DNA of 64,000 bases. Source: Sinorhizobium sp. 6-70 (lineage in GTDB: Bacteria > Pseudomonadota > Alphaproteobacteria > Rhizobiales > Rhizobiaceae). The notes beneath the pieces were generated by a model. It saw only the letters and a program-made list of their open reading frames with translations. It was not told the origin of the DNA and ran no database searches. Both the position numbers and the translations under genes were made by a program. Of this stretch, positions 25,559-33,872 are shown piece after piece (position 1 is the first letter of the stretch; each line of letters starts with the position of its first letter). The stretch covers positions 724,700 to 788,699 of the forward strand of contig NZ_JASKLS010000001.1 of assembly GCF_030124375.1 (NCBI RefSeq), written 5' to 3'.

Positions 25559-26161
25559 ATGGCTTTGGACATCATCGGGGCCGGCTTTGGCCGCACCGGC
25601 ACGCATTCGCTCAAGCTGGCGCTGGAGCAGATCGGGTTCGGGCCATGTCACCACATGAGCGAGGTCGGCCGCAGCCCCGAGCAGAAAGCGCTATGGCGCG
25701 CCGCCGGCAAGGGTCAGTTGCCAGACTGGGACGAGGCCTATGCGGGCTATCGTTCGGCGGTTGACTGGCCGACAGCACATTTCTGGCGCGAACTCAGCGC
25801 CTATTATCCCGATGCGAAGTTCATACTCACCGTTCGCGACCCCGAAGCCTGGCACAGGAGCGTCATGCAGACGATCGGGCCCATGTCGGATCCGGCTACG
25901 AACGACCCGGCCTCCTTCGGAGTGGCGGTGGTTGGACAGACCGTTTTCGGCGGGCACATCGCCGACCGCAGTCACGCAATCTCCGTTTACCAGGCTCATA
26001 ATGCGGCGGTGAGAAAAGCGCTGCCCGCGGGGCGCCTTCTCACCTACGAGGTTTCCGACGGTTGGGAGCCGCTTTGTTCCTTTCTCGAAGTGCCGGTTCC
26101 CTCCCAACCCTTTCCGCACAGCAATTCGACTTCGGAGTTCCGCTCGCAGTTGGCGCGATGA
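25559..26161 (+). CDS. Sulfotransferase-family protein
   Basis: A 200-residue protein starting MALDIIGAGFGRTGTHSL, where GRTGTHSL is the PAPS 5'-phosphosulfate loop of the sulfotransferase fold, and FILTVRDPEAWHRSV is the 3'-phosphate-binding block. Members of this short subfamily (Sulfotransfer_4) are widespread and mostly untested. A GGGAGGGGG ribosome site precedes ATG. It lies 172 bp after the glycoamylase-domain gene on the same strand. Rhizobia sulfate surface glycans, but no acceptor can be named. Confidence 0.85.
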   Translation: MALDIIGAGFGRTGTHSLKLALEQIGFGPCHHMSEVGRSPEQKALWRAAGKGQLPDWDEAYAGYRSAVDWPTAHFWRELSAYYPDAKFILTVRDPEAWHRSVMQTIGPMSDPATNDPASFGVAVVGQTVFGGHIADRSHAISVYQAHNAAVRKALPAGRLLTYEVSDGWEPLCSFLEVPVPSQPFPHSNSTSEFRSQLAR

Positions 26162-26235
26162 AGTGCACCGGAGACAGGTGCAATTGCCTTGGGCGGCCGG
26201 TGTTCCGCTGCACCTCCAGCAATTGCCAACGAGGC

Positions 26236-27969
26236 TCACTCCGGCAGGCCCGCCTTCAGCAGTCCCTCGCGGAACACTTCGCGCTGCTCGGGCCGCTCCA
26301 GGAGCAGACCGCGCATGATGAAGTCCTCAGTCGAAAAGTCCGGGCACAGCTTTAGAAGGCGCGCCTTCGCCGCGTCGGTCGCGGCCGCGTTCCCGGACTG
26401 CGCGTAGCAGGCGACCAGCCGTGCACAGGTGAAGGGGCCGGGATTGGGCAGTTCCTTGAGCGCTGCCGCCGCTTCGTCGTATCGCCCGAGAATGTAGAGG
26501 GCGTTGCCAAGGGTAGCGCTGTACCATGGCGGCGGGAACGGATTGAGCCGGAATCCCTCGTCGATCCATCGCATCGCCTCCTCGATCTTGCCGCGCCGCG
26601 CGAGCAGCCCGCCCATCTGCACCAGTGTGTTCGCATCATTGGGATTGAGTTGATAGGCGCGGCGATAGTGCCGTTCCGCCAGATCGAACTCTCGACGGTT
26701 CGTGTGAATGAGCCCCAGCAGGCGCTCGCAGCCGCTCTCGCCCTCGTCGAGCAGCACCGCCTTTCGCGCGAGCGCGAGCGCAGCATCGAGAATGTCGGGT
26801 GGCGCGTTGGCGTAGCCGTGAAGCGCGATCGTGCTCAGCGCCAGATAAGCGTGGGCGAGCGCAAATTGCGGGTCACGCTCAAGGGCCGCCTCGAACATCA
26901 TGTGGGCCTGCCGGTTGTCGTCGGCGCCATAACCACGGATGTGCACGACGCCGCGCAGGAAGAATTCGTAGGCCGCAAGGCTCCTCGTCGGCTTGCGCAG
27001 CGCCTGTCGGACATCGGCACTCTCGATCTGCCCGACGAGGGTCGAGACGATCATCCTCGTCACCTCGTCCTGGACCGCGAAAATATCGGTGACGCTGCGG
27101 TCGTAGTGTTCAGACCACAGATGCTTCGCGCTGGCTGCCTCGACAAGCTGCGCCGTGATGCGGATCCGTTCGCCAGACCGTCGAACGCTGCCTTCGACCA
27201 GATAGGTGACGCCGAGCCTGATGCCGATCTCCCTGAGCCCCACCTCCTTGCCGCGAAAACTGAAGGAAGAACTGGCAGCGATGACGGAGAGCGAACGAAA
27301 CCGGGCAAGGCCGCCGATGATATCCTCGGTAATGCCGTCGCTGAAGAAATCCTGGTCCGGCGAGCCGCTCAGGTTCTCGAACGGCAGGACCGCGATCGAC
27401 GTTCTCGCCGCCGGCGATGACGTCGATGGCCCGGCCATCGGCGCGTGCCCCCAGTGCCAGACGTGGACGGGCCGCACAATGTTCTTCAGCGCTATCTCGC
27501 CGCCGTCCCGGAAATCCGAACGGCACCTTACGCCGAGTTGCCGGTGAACGATATCGGCGATGCAGATGCCGCCCGGCTCTGCGGAGGCCTCCAGGCGGGC
27601 GGCGACATTGACGCCGTCGCCGAACAGGTCGTCCCCCTCGATGACGACATCGGCAAGGTTGATCCCGATCCTGAAAAGGAGGCGATCGTCGAGCACGACG
27701 TCCTTCTGATCCGACACCAGTTCTTCCTGAAGCGATATCGCACAGTCCACCGCCTCGACGGCCGAGCTGAAGACGACGAGTGATCCGTCGCCCATCAGCT
27801 TCACGACGCGGCCGCCGCGTGCGGCGATGTTCGGCGAGAGAATGGAAGCCTGCAACCGCTTCACGGCCTCGATCGTGGCGGTTTCGTCGGCCTCCATCAG
27901 GCGGGAGTAGCCGACGATATCGGTAGCCATAATGACCGCAACTCGCCGTTCGACGCGCTCGTCCACCAT
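26236..27969 (-). CDS. Class III adenylate cyclase with TPR C-terminus
   Basis: About 577 residues. An N-terminal cyclase domain (residues 5-170) has VAVIMATDIVGYSRLMEADE with the first metal Asp, GGRVVKLMGDGSLVVF, and FRIGINLADVVIEGDDLFGDGVNVAARLE. A TolB-like segment (TSIAVLPFENLSGSPDQDFFSDG, then LVEGSVRRSGERIRITAQL) follows. The last 250 residues are TPR-like helices ending RPEQREVFREGLLKAGLPE. ATG 27969 follows GTGGAGGCGGG. No membrane helix is seen. This architecture is abundant in Sinorhizobium and Mesorhizobium. It is close in design to the protein at 54976-56781. Confidence 0.9.
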   Translation of the reverse strand: MVDERVERRVAVIMATDIVGYSRLMEADETATIEAVKRLQASILSPNIAARGGRVVKLMGDGSLVVFSSAVEAVDCAISLQEELVSDQKDVVLDDRLLFRIGINLADVVIEGDDLFGDGVNVAARLEASAEPGGICIADIVHRQLGVRCRSDFRDGGEIALKNIVRPVHVWHWGHAPMAGPSTSSPAARTSIAVLPFENLSGSPDQDFFSDGITEDIIGGLARFRSLSVIAASSSFSFRGKEVGLREIGIRLGVTYLVEGSVRRSGERIRITAQLVEAASAKHLWSEHYDRSVTDIFAVQDEVTRMIVSTLVGQIESADVRQALRKPTRSLAAYEFFLRGVVHIRGYGADDNRQAHMMFEAALERDPQFALAHAYLALSTIALHGYANAPPDILDAALALARKAVLLDEGESGCERLLGLIHTNRREFDLAERHYRRAYQLNPNDANTLVQMGGLLARRGKIEEAMRWIDEGFRLNPFPPPWYSATLGNALYILGRYDEAAAALKELPNPGPFTCARLVACYAQSGNAAATDAAKARLLKLCPDFSTEDFIMRGLLLERPEQREVFREGLLKAGLPE

Positions 27970-28087
27970 CCCGCCTCCACACGCAGCACGTGACACCTTA
28001 GCCCGTCCTCACGGACGCCGGAAGAGGTAACGGAGCGGGGACCGAAGGTGCTGAGCCGATTGCTTCCGCGTACGGCGCGCTGCGTGC

Positions 28088-28822
28088 CTACCGCGTCTTC
28101 GCAAAGAGCCATTCAAGGATCGGCGGGATGAAGTCCGGATAGTTGTGCGCCTCGGGATCCGGCCCGCGGATCGCCACCGCCTCGTCGATTTCCGGATGCG
28201 GGTCGGTCGCGACATGCTCGGCCACCTTCGCCACGATTTCGTCGGCCGTCGCCGCCAGCCGGTGGATGCGGAAAACCGTGAGGGTGCCGTTCATGTGCAC
28301 CGCCTGGTAGCCGGGCTCCGCTGTTGCGTCGGAGAGCTGGATGCCGGTCTCCTCCCGCACCTCGCGCGCAATGTTGCCGTCGAGGTCGCAGCGCCCGTCG
28401 ATGATATCCTCGGGCTCCAAGGAGCCACCGGGGCTGTAGACGCGCCCCGGATTGGCCGTATGGCTGCCCATGCGAATGGCGATCATCGCACCGTCCGAGG
28501 AAAGGATGAGCGGCATGCCGAAGATGTGCAGGGCCCCGGGGCTGCGGCTCCTTCGCCACCAGAGAAAGGTGGAATACGGAACGACATGGCCGGTCGCGGC
28601 AATCCGCCCGTCCTCGATGCGGATCGCCCGCTGCAGCACCATCCTGCCGTCGAAGAGGTGCGGGTTGGCGGCAATCTCGTGCTGCCAGCTTTCCCGCGCG
28701 CGCTCCGCCTCGGTCACATGGTAGGGATGTTGCTCGGGGGAAACATCGATCCGGACTGCCGAGATCGGGAAGATCGTGCCCTCGGCGGGCCATTCGGCGC
28801 GGTTACTTTGAACAAGGCTCAT
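28088..28822 (-). CDS. Nudix hydrolase with an extended Nudix box
   Basis: A 244-residue protein. The Nudix region reads GGSLEPEDIIDG then, after a few residues, NIAREVREETGI. The REVREETGI half is canonical, but about six extra residues separate it from the GG half and the first Glu of the consensus is Asp. The N-terminal 100 residues are a family-specific extension (VVPYSTFLWWRRSRSPGALH). It starts 2 bp after the stop of the endonuclease/exonuclease/phosphatase gene, so the two are translated from one mRNA. Substrate is unknown; nucleotide-diphosphate hydrolysis is the general family reaction. Confidence 0.82.
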   Translation of the reverse strand: MSLVQSNRAEWPAEGTIFPISAVRIDVSPEQHPYHVTEAERARESWQHEIAANPHLFDGRMVLQRAIRIEDGRIAATGHVVPYSTFLWWRRSRSPGALHIFGMPLILSSDGAMIAIRMGSHTANPGRVYSPGGSLEPEDIIDGRCDLDGNIAREVREETGIQLSDATAEPGYQAVHMNGTLTVFRIHRLAATADEIVAKVAEHVATDPHPEIDEAVAIRGPDPEAHNYPDFIPPILEWLFAKTR

Positions 28823-28824
28823 GG

Positions 28825-29931
28825 TCAGATATCCAGTGTCATCGCGACCGGGCAATGGTCGGAGGCCTTCGGCCGGTCCCAACCGGTGCGCGGGTAGCGT
28901 TCCACCTCCTGCCCTTCCGGAAAGATCGTTCGGAACGGCTGGCCGGCGCGAATGATCTCCGGCGCCCGGCTCGCGTTGCGGCTGGCGAGCGCGGGCGACA
29001 GCCAGATGTAGTCGAGCTGGCAGAGGTGCCGCTCCGCCGGCCCACGGCTGTGGAACAGCGTCCAGCGGTCGAGTACCGGCCGGCGCAGCATCGGGTTTTC
29101 GACAAAGCCGTCGAACGAGAGGATGTCGAGCGCACTCTCTGTCTCCTCGCTCGGCACGAATTCGTAGCCGTCGCGTCGGTCGCCACGGATCTCCACCTTC
29201 TCCTGATAGTCGTTCATGTCGCCGCAGATCGCGAACATCTTGTCGGCAGTGCGGCCCCGCCCGAAGCGGCTTTCGATGATGTGGCGCACGGCCTTGGCCT
29301 CGGCAACGCGGAGCGGCATCGTCGCCTGCCGGCCGTCGAGCCCCTCGCGCGCCGGCCCCATCGACTTGAAGTGCACGACATAGAGCGTCAGCGGCCGGCC
29401 GCCGATCCTCAGGTCCACCTCCAGGCAGTCGCGCTTGAAGATGCGGTCGCCCGGCCGGTTGGTTTGCGCCAGCTCGTCGTTGAACAGGTCGAGATCGGCA
29501 TAGGTGAGCCCCGCATGGCTCTTGACGTCGAGGCACTCGATCGGCTGCCCGTCGCGCGTCTCCTCGCGCATCAGCACGGCAACGTCGATGCCGCGCGAGT
29601 CATTACCCTCGATCAGGTATTTCTGCCGGTAGCCGTTGCCGACCATGCGGAAGAGATAGCCGTATTCGAAGGCCTGCAGCGCCGCCATGTTGTCGGCCTC
29701 CTGCAGGCAGAGGATATCCGCATCGCAGTCGGCGATCGCCAGCGCCGACATCTGCCGCGTGTCGTCCGTATGCGCGATCGTGCGCGCCTCCTCCAGCCGC
29801 TGATATTCCGCCTCGCTCCTGACGTCGAACAGCCTCAGCACCCGATCCTGCTTCAACTGGTTGCGAAAGCCGGAAAAATCGAAGCGGCTCATGAGGTTTT
29901 CGATATTGAAGGTGGCAAGGCGAAGCGACAT
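28825..29931 (-). CDS. Endonuclease/exonuclease/phosphatase (EEP) family protein
   Basis: A 368-residue metal-dependent phosphoesterase. It has MSLRLATFNIENLMSRFDF at the start (catalytic Asn), CLQEADN (metal Glu), YVVHFKSMGP (His), CGDMNDYQEKV (Asp/Asn pair), LDYIWLSP and the final SDHCPVAM with the catalytic Asp-His. All active-site blocks of the DNase I/AP-endonuclease-like fold are present. No signal peptide is seen, so it appears cytoplasmic. Upstream gene of a tightly coupled pair with the Nudix gene, which hints at a joint role in phosphodiester or nucleotide breakdown. Substrate unknown. Confidence 0.88.
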   Translation of the reverse strand: MSLRLATFNIENLMSRFDFSGFRNQLKQDRVLRLFDVRSEAEYQRLEEARTIAHTDDTRQMSALAIADCDADILCLQEADNMAALQAFEYGYLFRMVGNGYRQKYLIEGNDSRGIDVAVLMREETRDGQPIECLDVKSHAGLTYADLDLFNDELAQTNRPGDRIFKRDCLEVDLRIGGRPLTLYVVHFKSMGPAREGLDGRQATMPLRVAEAKAVRHIIESRFGRGRTADKMFAICGDMNDYQEKVEIRGDRRDGYEFVPSEETESALDILSFDGFVENPMLRRPVLDRWTLFHSRGPAERHLCQLDYIWLSPALASRNASRAPEIIRAGQPFRTIFPEGQEVERYPRTGWDRPKASDHCPVAMTLDI

Positions 29932-29966
29932 CAGGCAATTCCGGTGTGAAATTGCCGCGGAGCTTA

Positions 29967-30308
29967 CTGCATGATTCTTTAAATCGGAATCGATTTAAGG
30001 ACAAAATCATGCAGCAATTCAAAGTGCTACAGCGACCTTTGTGCGTCCGATCACTGTACACGACAGTAGCCAGCTTCTACCTCGTTGGTTGCGGTACGGT
30101 AACGCATCTCCTCCTGCCCTCATTCCTGTGCTTGTCACAGTTGCCAGCCAGCCCAAGTCCTTGGGCTGAAAAGACTCTTCCGCGCCGCAGACGCGACGCT
30201 GCTGGATTCCTGTGACAAGCACAGGAATGAGGGCGAAAAAAGCGTCCGCCAAGCCAATTGAACTACTGTCGTGTACTGTGGCGTCCGATTGGACGCGCGG
30301 CGCTGTAG
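29967..30308 (+). repeat. Two-hairpin palindromic repeat interrupted by a MITE-like element
   Basis: Hairpin 1 and the left half of hairpin 2 lie at 29967-30051, ending GTGCGTCCGAT. The right half resumes at 30281 with GCGTCCGATTGGACGCGCGG and ends CGCTGTAG at 30308. Removing 30052-30280 and one copy of GCGTCCGAT rebuilds an intact hairpin equal in form to that at 5696-5739. Confidence 0.85.
30052..30280. mobile_element. RIME-type MITE-like element with 18-bp TIRs and 9-bp target duplication
   Basis: The 229-bp insert begins CACTGTACACGACAGTAG (30052-30069) and ends CTACTGTCGTGTACTGTG (30263-30280); these are inverted repeats matching at 17 of 18 bases. It is flanked by the direct repeat GCGTCCGAT (30043-30051 and 30281-30289). 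Inside are palindromes around AGCCCAAGTCCTTGGGCT and CCTGTGACAAGCACAGG. It has no coding capacity, so a transposase would have to act in trans. It resembles the known Rhizobium intergenic mosaic elements. Confidence 0.8.
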
Positions 30309-30329
30309 AGCCCTCGCTCGCAGTGTATC

Positions 30330-31034
30330 CTAATCGAGCCAGCCGAACTTCTTGAGCCAGGTCGAATTCCATTCCATCAGCGCGTCCTGCGCCTCTTCAT
30401 AGTAACGCGACGCGACCTCGTGATCCCGCGTCGCCCATTGCAGCTGATCACCTTCCGCCTCTGCCAGTCCACGAACAGCCTGCTCGTAAGCATCCTCCGC
30501 CTCTTCCAGATCCTCCTCGAGGTAGCGGGACGAACTGTAACCGGTGATATCGGCGATGTTGTGCAGGATCTTGCTATCGAAAATCTTGTAGCCGACGAAG
30601 ATCTCACCTTCCGCAAAGCGGTCGCGATTGCTCCTGATCGTCATGGTGATCGCGTTGGCAATCGCTTCTTCCAGCGGCATTCCCGGCTGGTTCGCCTGCT
30701 GATCCATGATCCTCGCGGCAAAGGCCTCGCGATTGGACTCGATCACCTTCTTCAGCGTCTCCTTGATATTTGGATCGCTGGACTTGAACTTCTCGGAGTC
30801 GATGAATTTCATCGCGATCGAGACGAGGGAATCCTGCTTCTCTGCGAGATCCAGCAGCGCGCTGTTGACGGCTGCGACTGCTTGCGTCTGAGCGGCGCTC
30901 GGCTCGCTCGACACCTTGTTAGCCGCCTCCAGCAGCGGATCGGCCGCGCTCGGCGGCTTGTCATCCGCAACTCTGCTTTGCTGTAAAATCAGGAGGGCCG
31001 CGGTGTTGTCGGAGACGGATGATACTGAGGTCAT
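30330..31034 (-). CDS. Unrecognised 234-residue soluble protein
   Basis: No family recognised. The N-terminus MTSVSSVSDNTAALLILQQS is Ser/Thr-rich, like the start of some flagellar or secreted proteins, but there is no cleavable signal. Residues 60-160 are mostly helical (IKETLKKVIESNREAFAARI, then AIANAITMTIRSNRDRFA). Residues 180-220 form a highly acidic coiled-coil-like helix (RYLEEDLEEAEDAYEQAVR). It ends in WNSTWLKKFGWLD. The codon pattern is normal for the window. It stands alone between the repeat cluster and the PanE-family gene. Confidence 0.65.
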   Translation of the reverse strand: MTSVSSVSDNTAALLILQQSRVADDKPPSAADPLLEAANKVSSEPSAAQTQAVAAVNSALLDLAEKQDSLVSIAMKFIDSEKFKSSDPNIKETLKKVIESNREAFAARIMDQQANQPGMPLEEAIANAITMTIRSNRDRFAEGEIFVGYKIFDSKILHNIADITGYSSSRYLEEDLEEAEDAYEQAVRGLAEAEGDQLQWATRDHEVASRYYEEAQDALMEWNSTWLKKFGWLD

Positions 31035-31223
31035 TGCCTGTTCCCTGTTGTAGGGGACCAGTCCGCGCTCATGCGGGCGATTCCCACTCTACGAAACCGG
31101 CGTTCACGCAGGCATGGTTGCAGTGGAGCAACCCTAGATTGCTTTGGTTAACAAAGATTGAAGCGCAATCGAGGCTCCGCCGCCCCATCGCTACGGCCCC
31201 ACTTGAACCGAAAAGGGGGCTCC

Positions 31224-32144
31224 TTACCGCGCCGGCGCGCCATTCGCGTAAAGATGGAGCGCCCGGTAAACCGCCGTATGCGCCGGAGTCGGCACGCCGA
31301 GTTCCTGACCAAGCGCGTGCATCCGGCCCGACAGCCATTCGAGCTCGATCCGCTTGCCGCGCTGAAGGTCACTGGCCATGGAGGACTGCGTTTCCGGCGG
31401 CAACATCTGCCACAACGACGTCGTCTGCTGCACGTAACCCTCCGGCATCGGGTGGCCCTTGGCCGCGGCGATCGCCATGCCCTCGTCGCGCAGTTGCTCC
31501 AAGAATTTCCGGCCCTCCGGGTCGGCGACGATCGCGCCGATGCCGGAGCGCATCAGGCTGGTGCCGCCGGCAAAGGCGGCAAGGGTCACGAACTTCATCC
31601 ACAGCACCGGCTCGACATCGTCGACCACCTGGAGGGAGATTCCTTCGGCACGCGCGCAGGCGTCGCGGAAGGCGGCGATCATCAGGTCGCTGCGCCCGCC
31701 GACCGTCATCTGTGTCATCCCGCTTGTCTGCTTTATCAGGCCCGGCTCTTCCAGATAGGTGGAAATATAGATGGCGCCGCCGACGACCTGCGAGCGCGGC
31801 ACCGAGCGCGCGAGGATATCGACCCCGTCGACGCCGTTCTGCAGCGTCAGGACGATCGTCTTCGGCCCGATCATGGGGACGATCGCGGCCGCCGCTTGCT
31901 CGCTGTCGTAGAGCTTGACCGCGAAGATCACGAGGTCGACGACGCCGACCTCGGCGGGATCGTCAGTGGCGTTGACGCTCGGCAGGCTGACATTGCCGAG
32001 CGGGCTTTCGAGCCTGAGCCCCCGGCTGCGCATCGCGTAAAGATGCTCGCCGCGCGCGATGAAAGTGACGTCCTCGCCCGCTTTTTGAAGCCGCAGGCCG
32101 ATATAGCCCCCAATGCCGCCCGAGCCCATCACCGCGATCCGCAT
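31224..32144 (-). CDS. ApbA/PanE-family 2-dehydropantoate 2-reductase-like protein
   Basis: A 306-residue NADPH-dependent ketoacid reductase of the PanE fold. It starts MRIAVMGSGGIGGYIGLRLQ (dinucleotide motif GxGGIG). The catalytic Lys is expected in the block VLWMKFVTLAAFAGGTSL, and the C-terminal helix has SSMASDLQRGKRIELEWL with the conserved SxxxD. True ketopantoate reductases and related ApbA-like reductases share these motifs, so vitamin B5 synthesis is only one possibility. It follows the SDR gene by 78 bp in the gfa operon. Confidence 0.87.
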   Translation of the reverse strand: MRIAVMGSGGIGGYIGLRLQKAGEDVTFIARGEHLYAMRSRGLRLESPLGNVSLPSVNATDDPAEVGVVDLVIFAVKLYDSEQAAAAIVPMIGPKTIVLTLQNGVDGVDILARSVPRSQVVGGAIYISTYLEEPGLIKQTSGMTQMTVGGRSDLMIAAFRDACARAEGISLQVVDDVEPVLWMKFVTLAAFAGGTSLMRSGIGAIVADPEGRKFLEQLRDEGMAIAAAKGHPMPEGYVQQTTSLWQMLPPETQSSMASDLQRGKRIELEWLSGRMHALGQELGVPTPAHTAVYRALHLYANGAPAR

Positions 32145-32222
32145 GGCTTTCCCTCCCCGCGCTCTTCTTCGCGCAAGATATCAGTTTCGCCTTTCGGCGG
32201 CACGGTCAAATTATGCCTCTCC

Positions 32223-33002
32223 TCAAGCGACGGACCAGCCACCATCGACAAGGAGATTAAGCCCTGTGATCAGCGAAGCGGCCGGCGAAGCCAGGAAGAC
32301 GACGGCGCCGACGACGTCGTCCGTGTCGCCGATCCGGCCGAGTGGAATATGGCCGAGCGTCCGCTGGTAGAAGTCCTTGTCCGAGAGCGCCGGCTTCGTC
32401 CCGTCGGTCCAGATGAAGGTCGGGGCGACGGTGTTGACGGTGATGCCGTGGCGCGCCCATTCGGCGGCGAGGCAGCGGGAGAGATGGTTGATCGCCGCCT
32501 TGCTCGTGCAATAGATCGCCTCGCCGCGCAGCGTCACCGTGCCCGCCTGTGAGCTGATGCTGATGATGCGGCCGGCCTTCTGGGCGATCATCTGCCGGCC
32601 GACCGCCTGGGTCATCAGGAAGGTGCCCTTGACGTTGACGTTCAGGATCTCGTCGAGATCGGCCTCGACGACGTCCTCCGCCAGGTTGCCGGGCGCGACG
32701 CCGACATTGTTGACGAGCACGTCGATCCGCTCGAACATCGCGATCGCTTCGGCGACCGAGGCGTCGATGTCGGCGCGTTTCGAAAGATCGAGCCGCACGG
32801 GAAGGACTTTCCGTCCCATCTCCCGGATCTCGCCGATCAGTTCCGCGGACGCCGCGCTGTCGCGCAGGCCGAGCACGATGTCCGAGCCCGCGGCCGCACA
32901 GGCGAGCGCGCAGGCGCGGCCGATCCCGCGCGAAGCGCCCGTCACGAAAGTCACCTTGCCGGCAAGGCTGAAATCCGGCGCATGCTTGAGTTCGTTTCCC
33001 AC
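32223..33002 (-). CDS. Short-chain dehydrogenase/reductase (SDR)
   Basis: A 259-residue classical SDR. It has the cofactor motif TGASRGIGRA near residue 20, NNVGVAPG, the catalytic Ser in ISISSQAGTV, and the catalytic YCTSK (YxxxK); it ends with VDGGWSVA as usual for oligomeric SDRs. GTG 33002 is chosen because GGAGGAGG sits six bases upstream; a start at 33020 would place that site inside the gene. It lies between gfa and the PanE-like gene, likely as one operon. Substrate unknown. Confidence 0.9.
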   Translation of the reverse strand: MGNELKHAPDFSLAGKVTFVTGASRGIGRACALACAAAGSDIVLGLRDSAASAELIGEIREMGRKVLPVRLDLSKRADIDASVAEAIAMFERIDVLVNNVGVAPGNLAEDVVEADLDEILNVNVKGTFLMTQAVGRQMIAQKAGRIISISSQAGTVTLRGEAIYCTSKAAINHLSRCLAAEWARHGITVNTVAPTFIWTDGTKPALSDKDFYQRTLGHIPLGRIGDTDDVVGAVVFLASPAASLITGLNLLVDGGWSVA

Positions 33003-33099
33003 GGTGCCCTCCTCCAGCAATTCGCGGGCAATGAATGGAGCGAAGCGGAGAAACTCCAGCGCCGGTCGAAATCGGCTGTGATCCCGCCCACAACATCGC

Positions 33100-33675
33100 T
33101 CACTGTTTCAGCGCGCCGCTCTTCTTCGCCACCCAGGTGGCGACGTAGTCCATCAGCTCGGGCGACAGGCAGTCATAGGGCTCCAGCCCGATCCGCCTCA
33201 AGTGATTGCGCACGCCGTTCATCTTCGCGGGATCGACGCCGCTTTCGATGATCGAGGAAACGAAGGCGGCAAAGCCCGGTTCCGGCCAGCCGCTCTCCTC
33301 GAAACGTTCGGGATGAATGAAGTCGAGACCCTGGAACGGGTGCTCGCGCTCCACCGGTCCGTACATGTGCACGCCGCATTCCTTGCAGGCGTGCCGCCGG
33401 ATAAGCGCGCTCGGATCGACGATTTCGAGCTTGTCGCCGTTTTCGGCGACGGTGATGCTGTCATGCGGTGCAACCGCAACGATCGAGAAGGCCGCCCCCT
33501 TCGGCTTCCAGCACTTGGTGCAGCCGCAGGCGTGATTGTGGGCGATCCCGCCGTTGACGCGGACCCTGACGGGACGGTCCTTGCAGGCGCAGACCAGCGT
33601 CCCGCCGCTGAAGGTGGCGCTCCCCTTGGCCATGCCGGCGTCGAGATAAGGGTGCAGTGCAACGGGAATTTCCAT
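33100..33675 (-). CDS. gfa: S-(hydroxymethyl)glutathione synthase (Gfa)
   Basis: A 191-residue enzyme that condenses formaldehyde with glutathione, the entry to glutathione-dependent formaldehyde oxidation. Length and blocks match Gfa throughout: [12 protein letters not shown] at the start, [22 protein letters not shown] (zinc ligands), [17 protein letters not shown] and [25 protein letters not shown] precedes ATG 33675. The usual partners (GSH-dependent formaldehyde dehydrogenase and S-formylglutathione hydrolase) are not in the window; instead an SDR and a PanE-like reductase follow. Confidence 0.93.
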   Translation of the reverse strand: MEIPVALHPYLDAGMAKGSATFSGGTLVCACKDRPVRVRVNGGIAHNHACGCTKCWKPKGAAFSIVAVAPHDSITVAENGDKLEIVDPSALIRRHACKECGVHMYGPVEREHPFQGLDFIHPERFEESGWPEPGFAAFVSSIIESGVDPAKMNGVRNHLRRIGLEPYDCLSPELMDYVATWVAKKSGALKQ

Positions 33676-33872
33676 GTTTTCCTCCCTTAGATCACGATGA
33701 TTGTCTCGCCGGACGCCCCCCGTGCCGGCGGCAACCTCATGTTTCATTCTCCCCTTCTGGAATATACCACCGCATCTGCAAGATTGTCTCCGGGAGCGCA
33801 GGCGACGCGTGGCAATCCGGAGGGCTCGCCGTGGTAACCGCGAGGATTGCACCCCGCACACGACGCTTGCGT

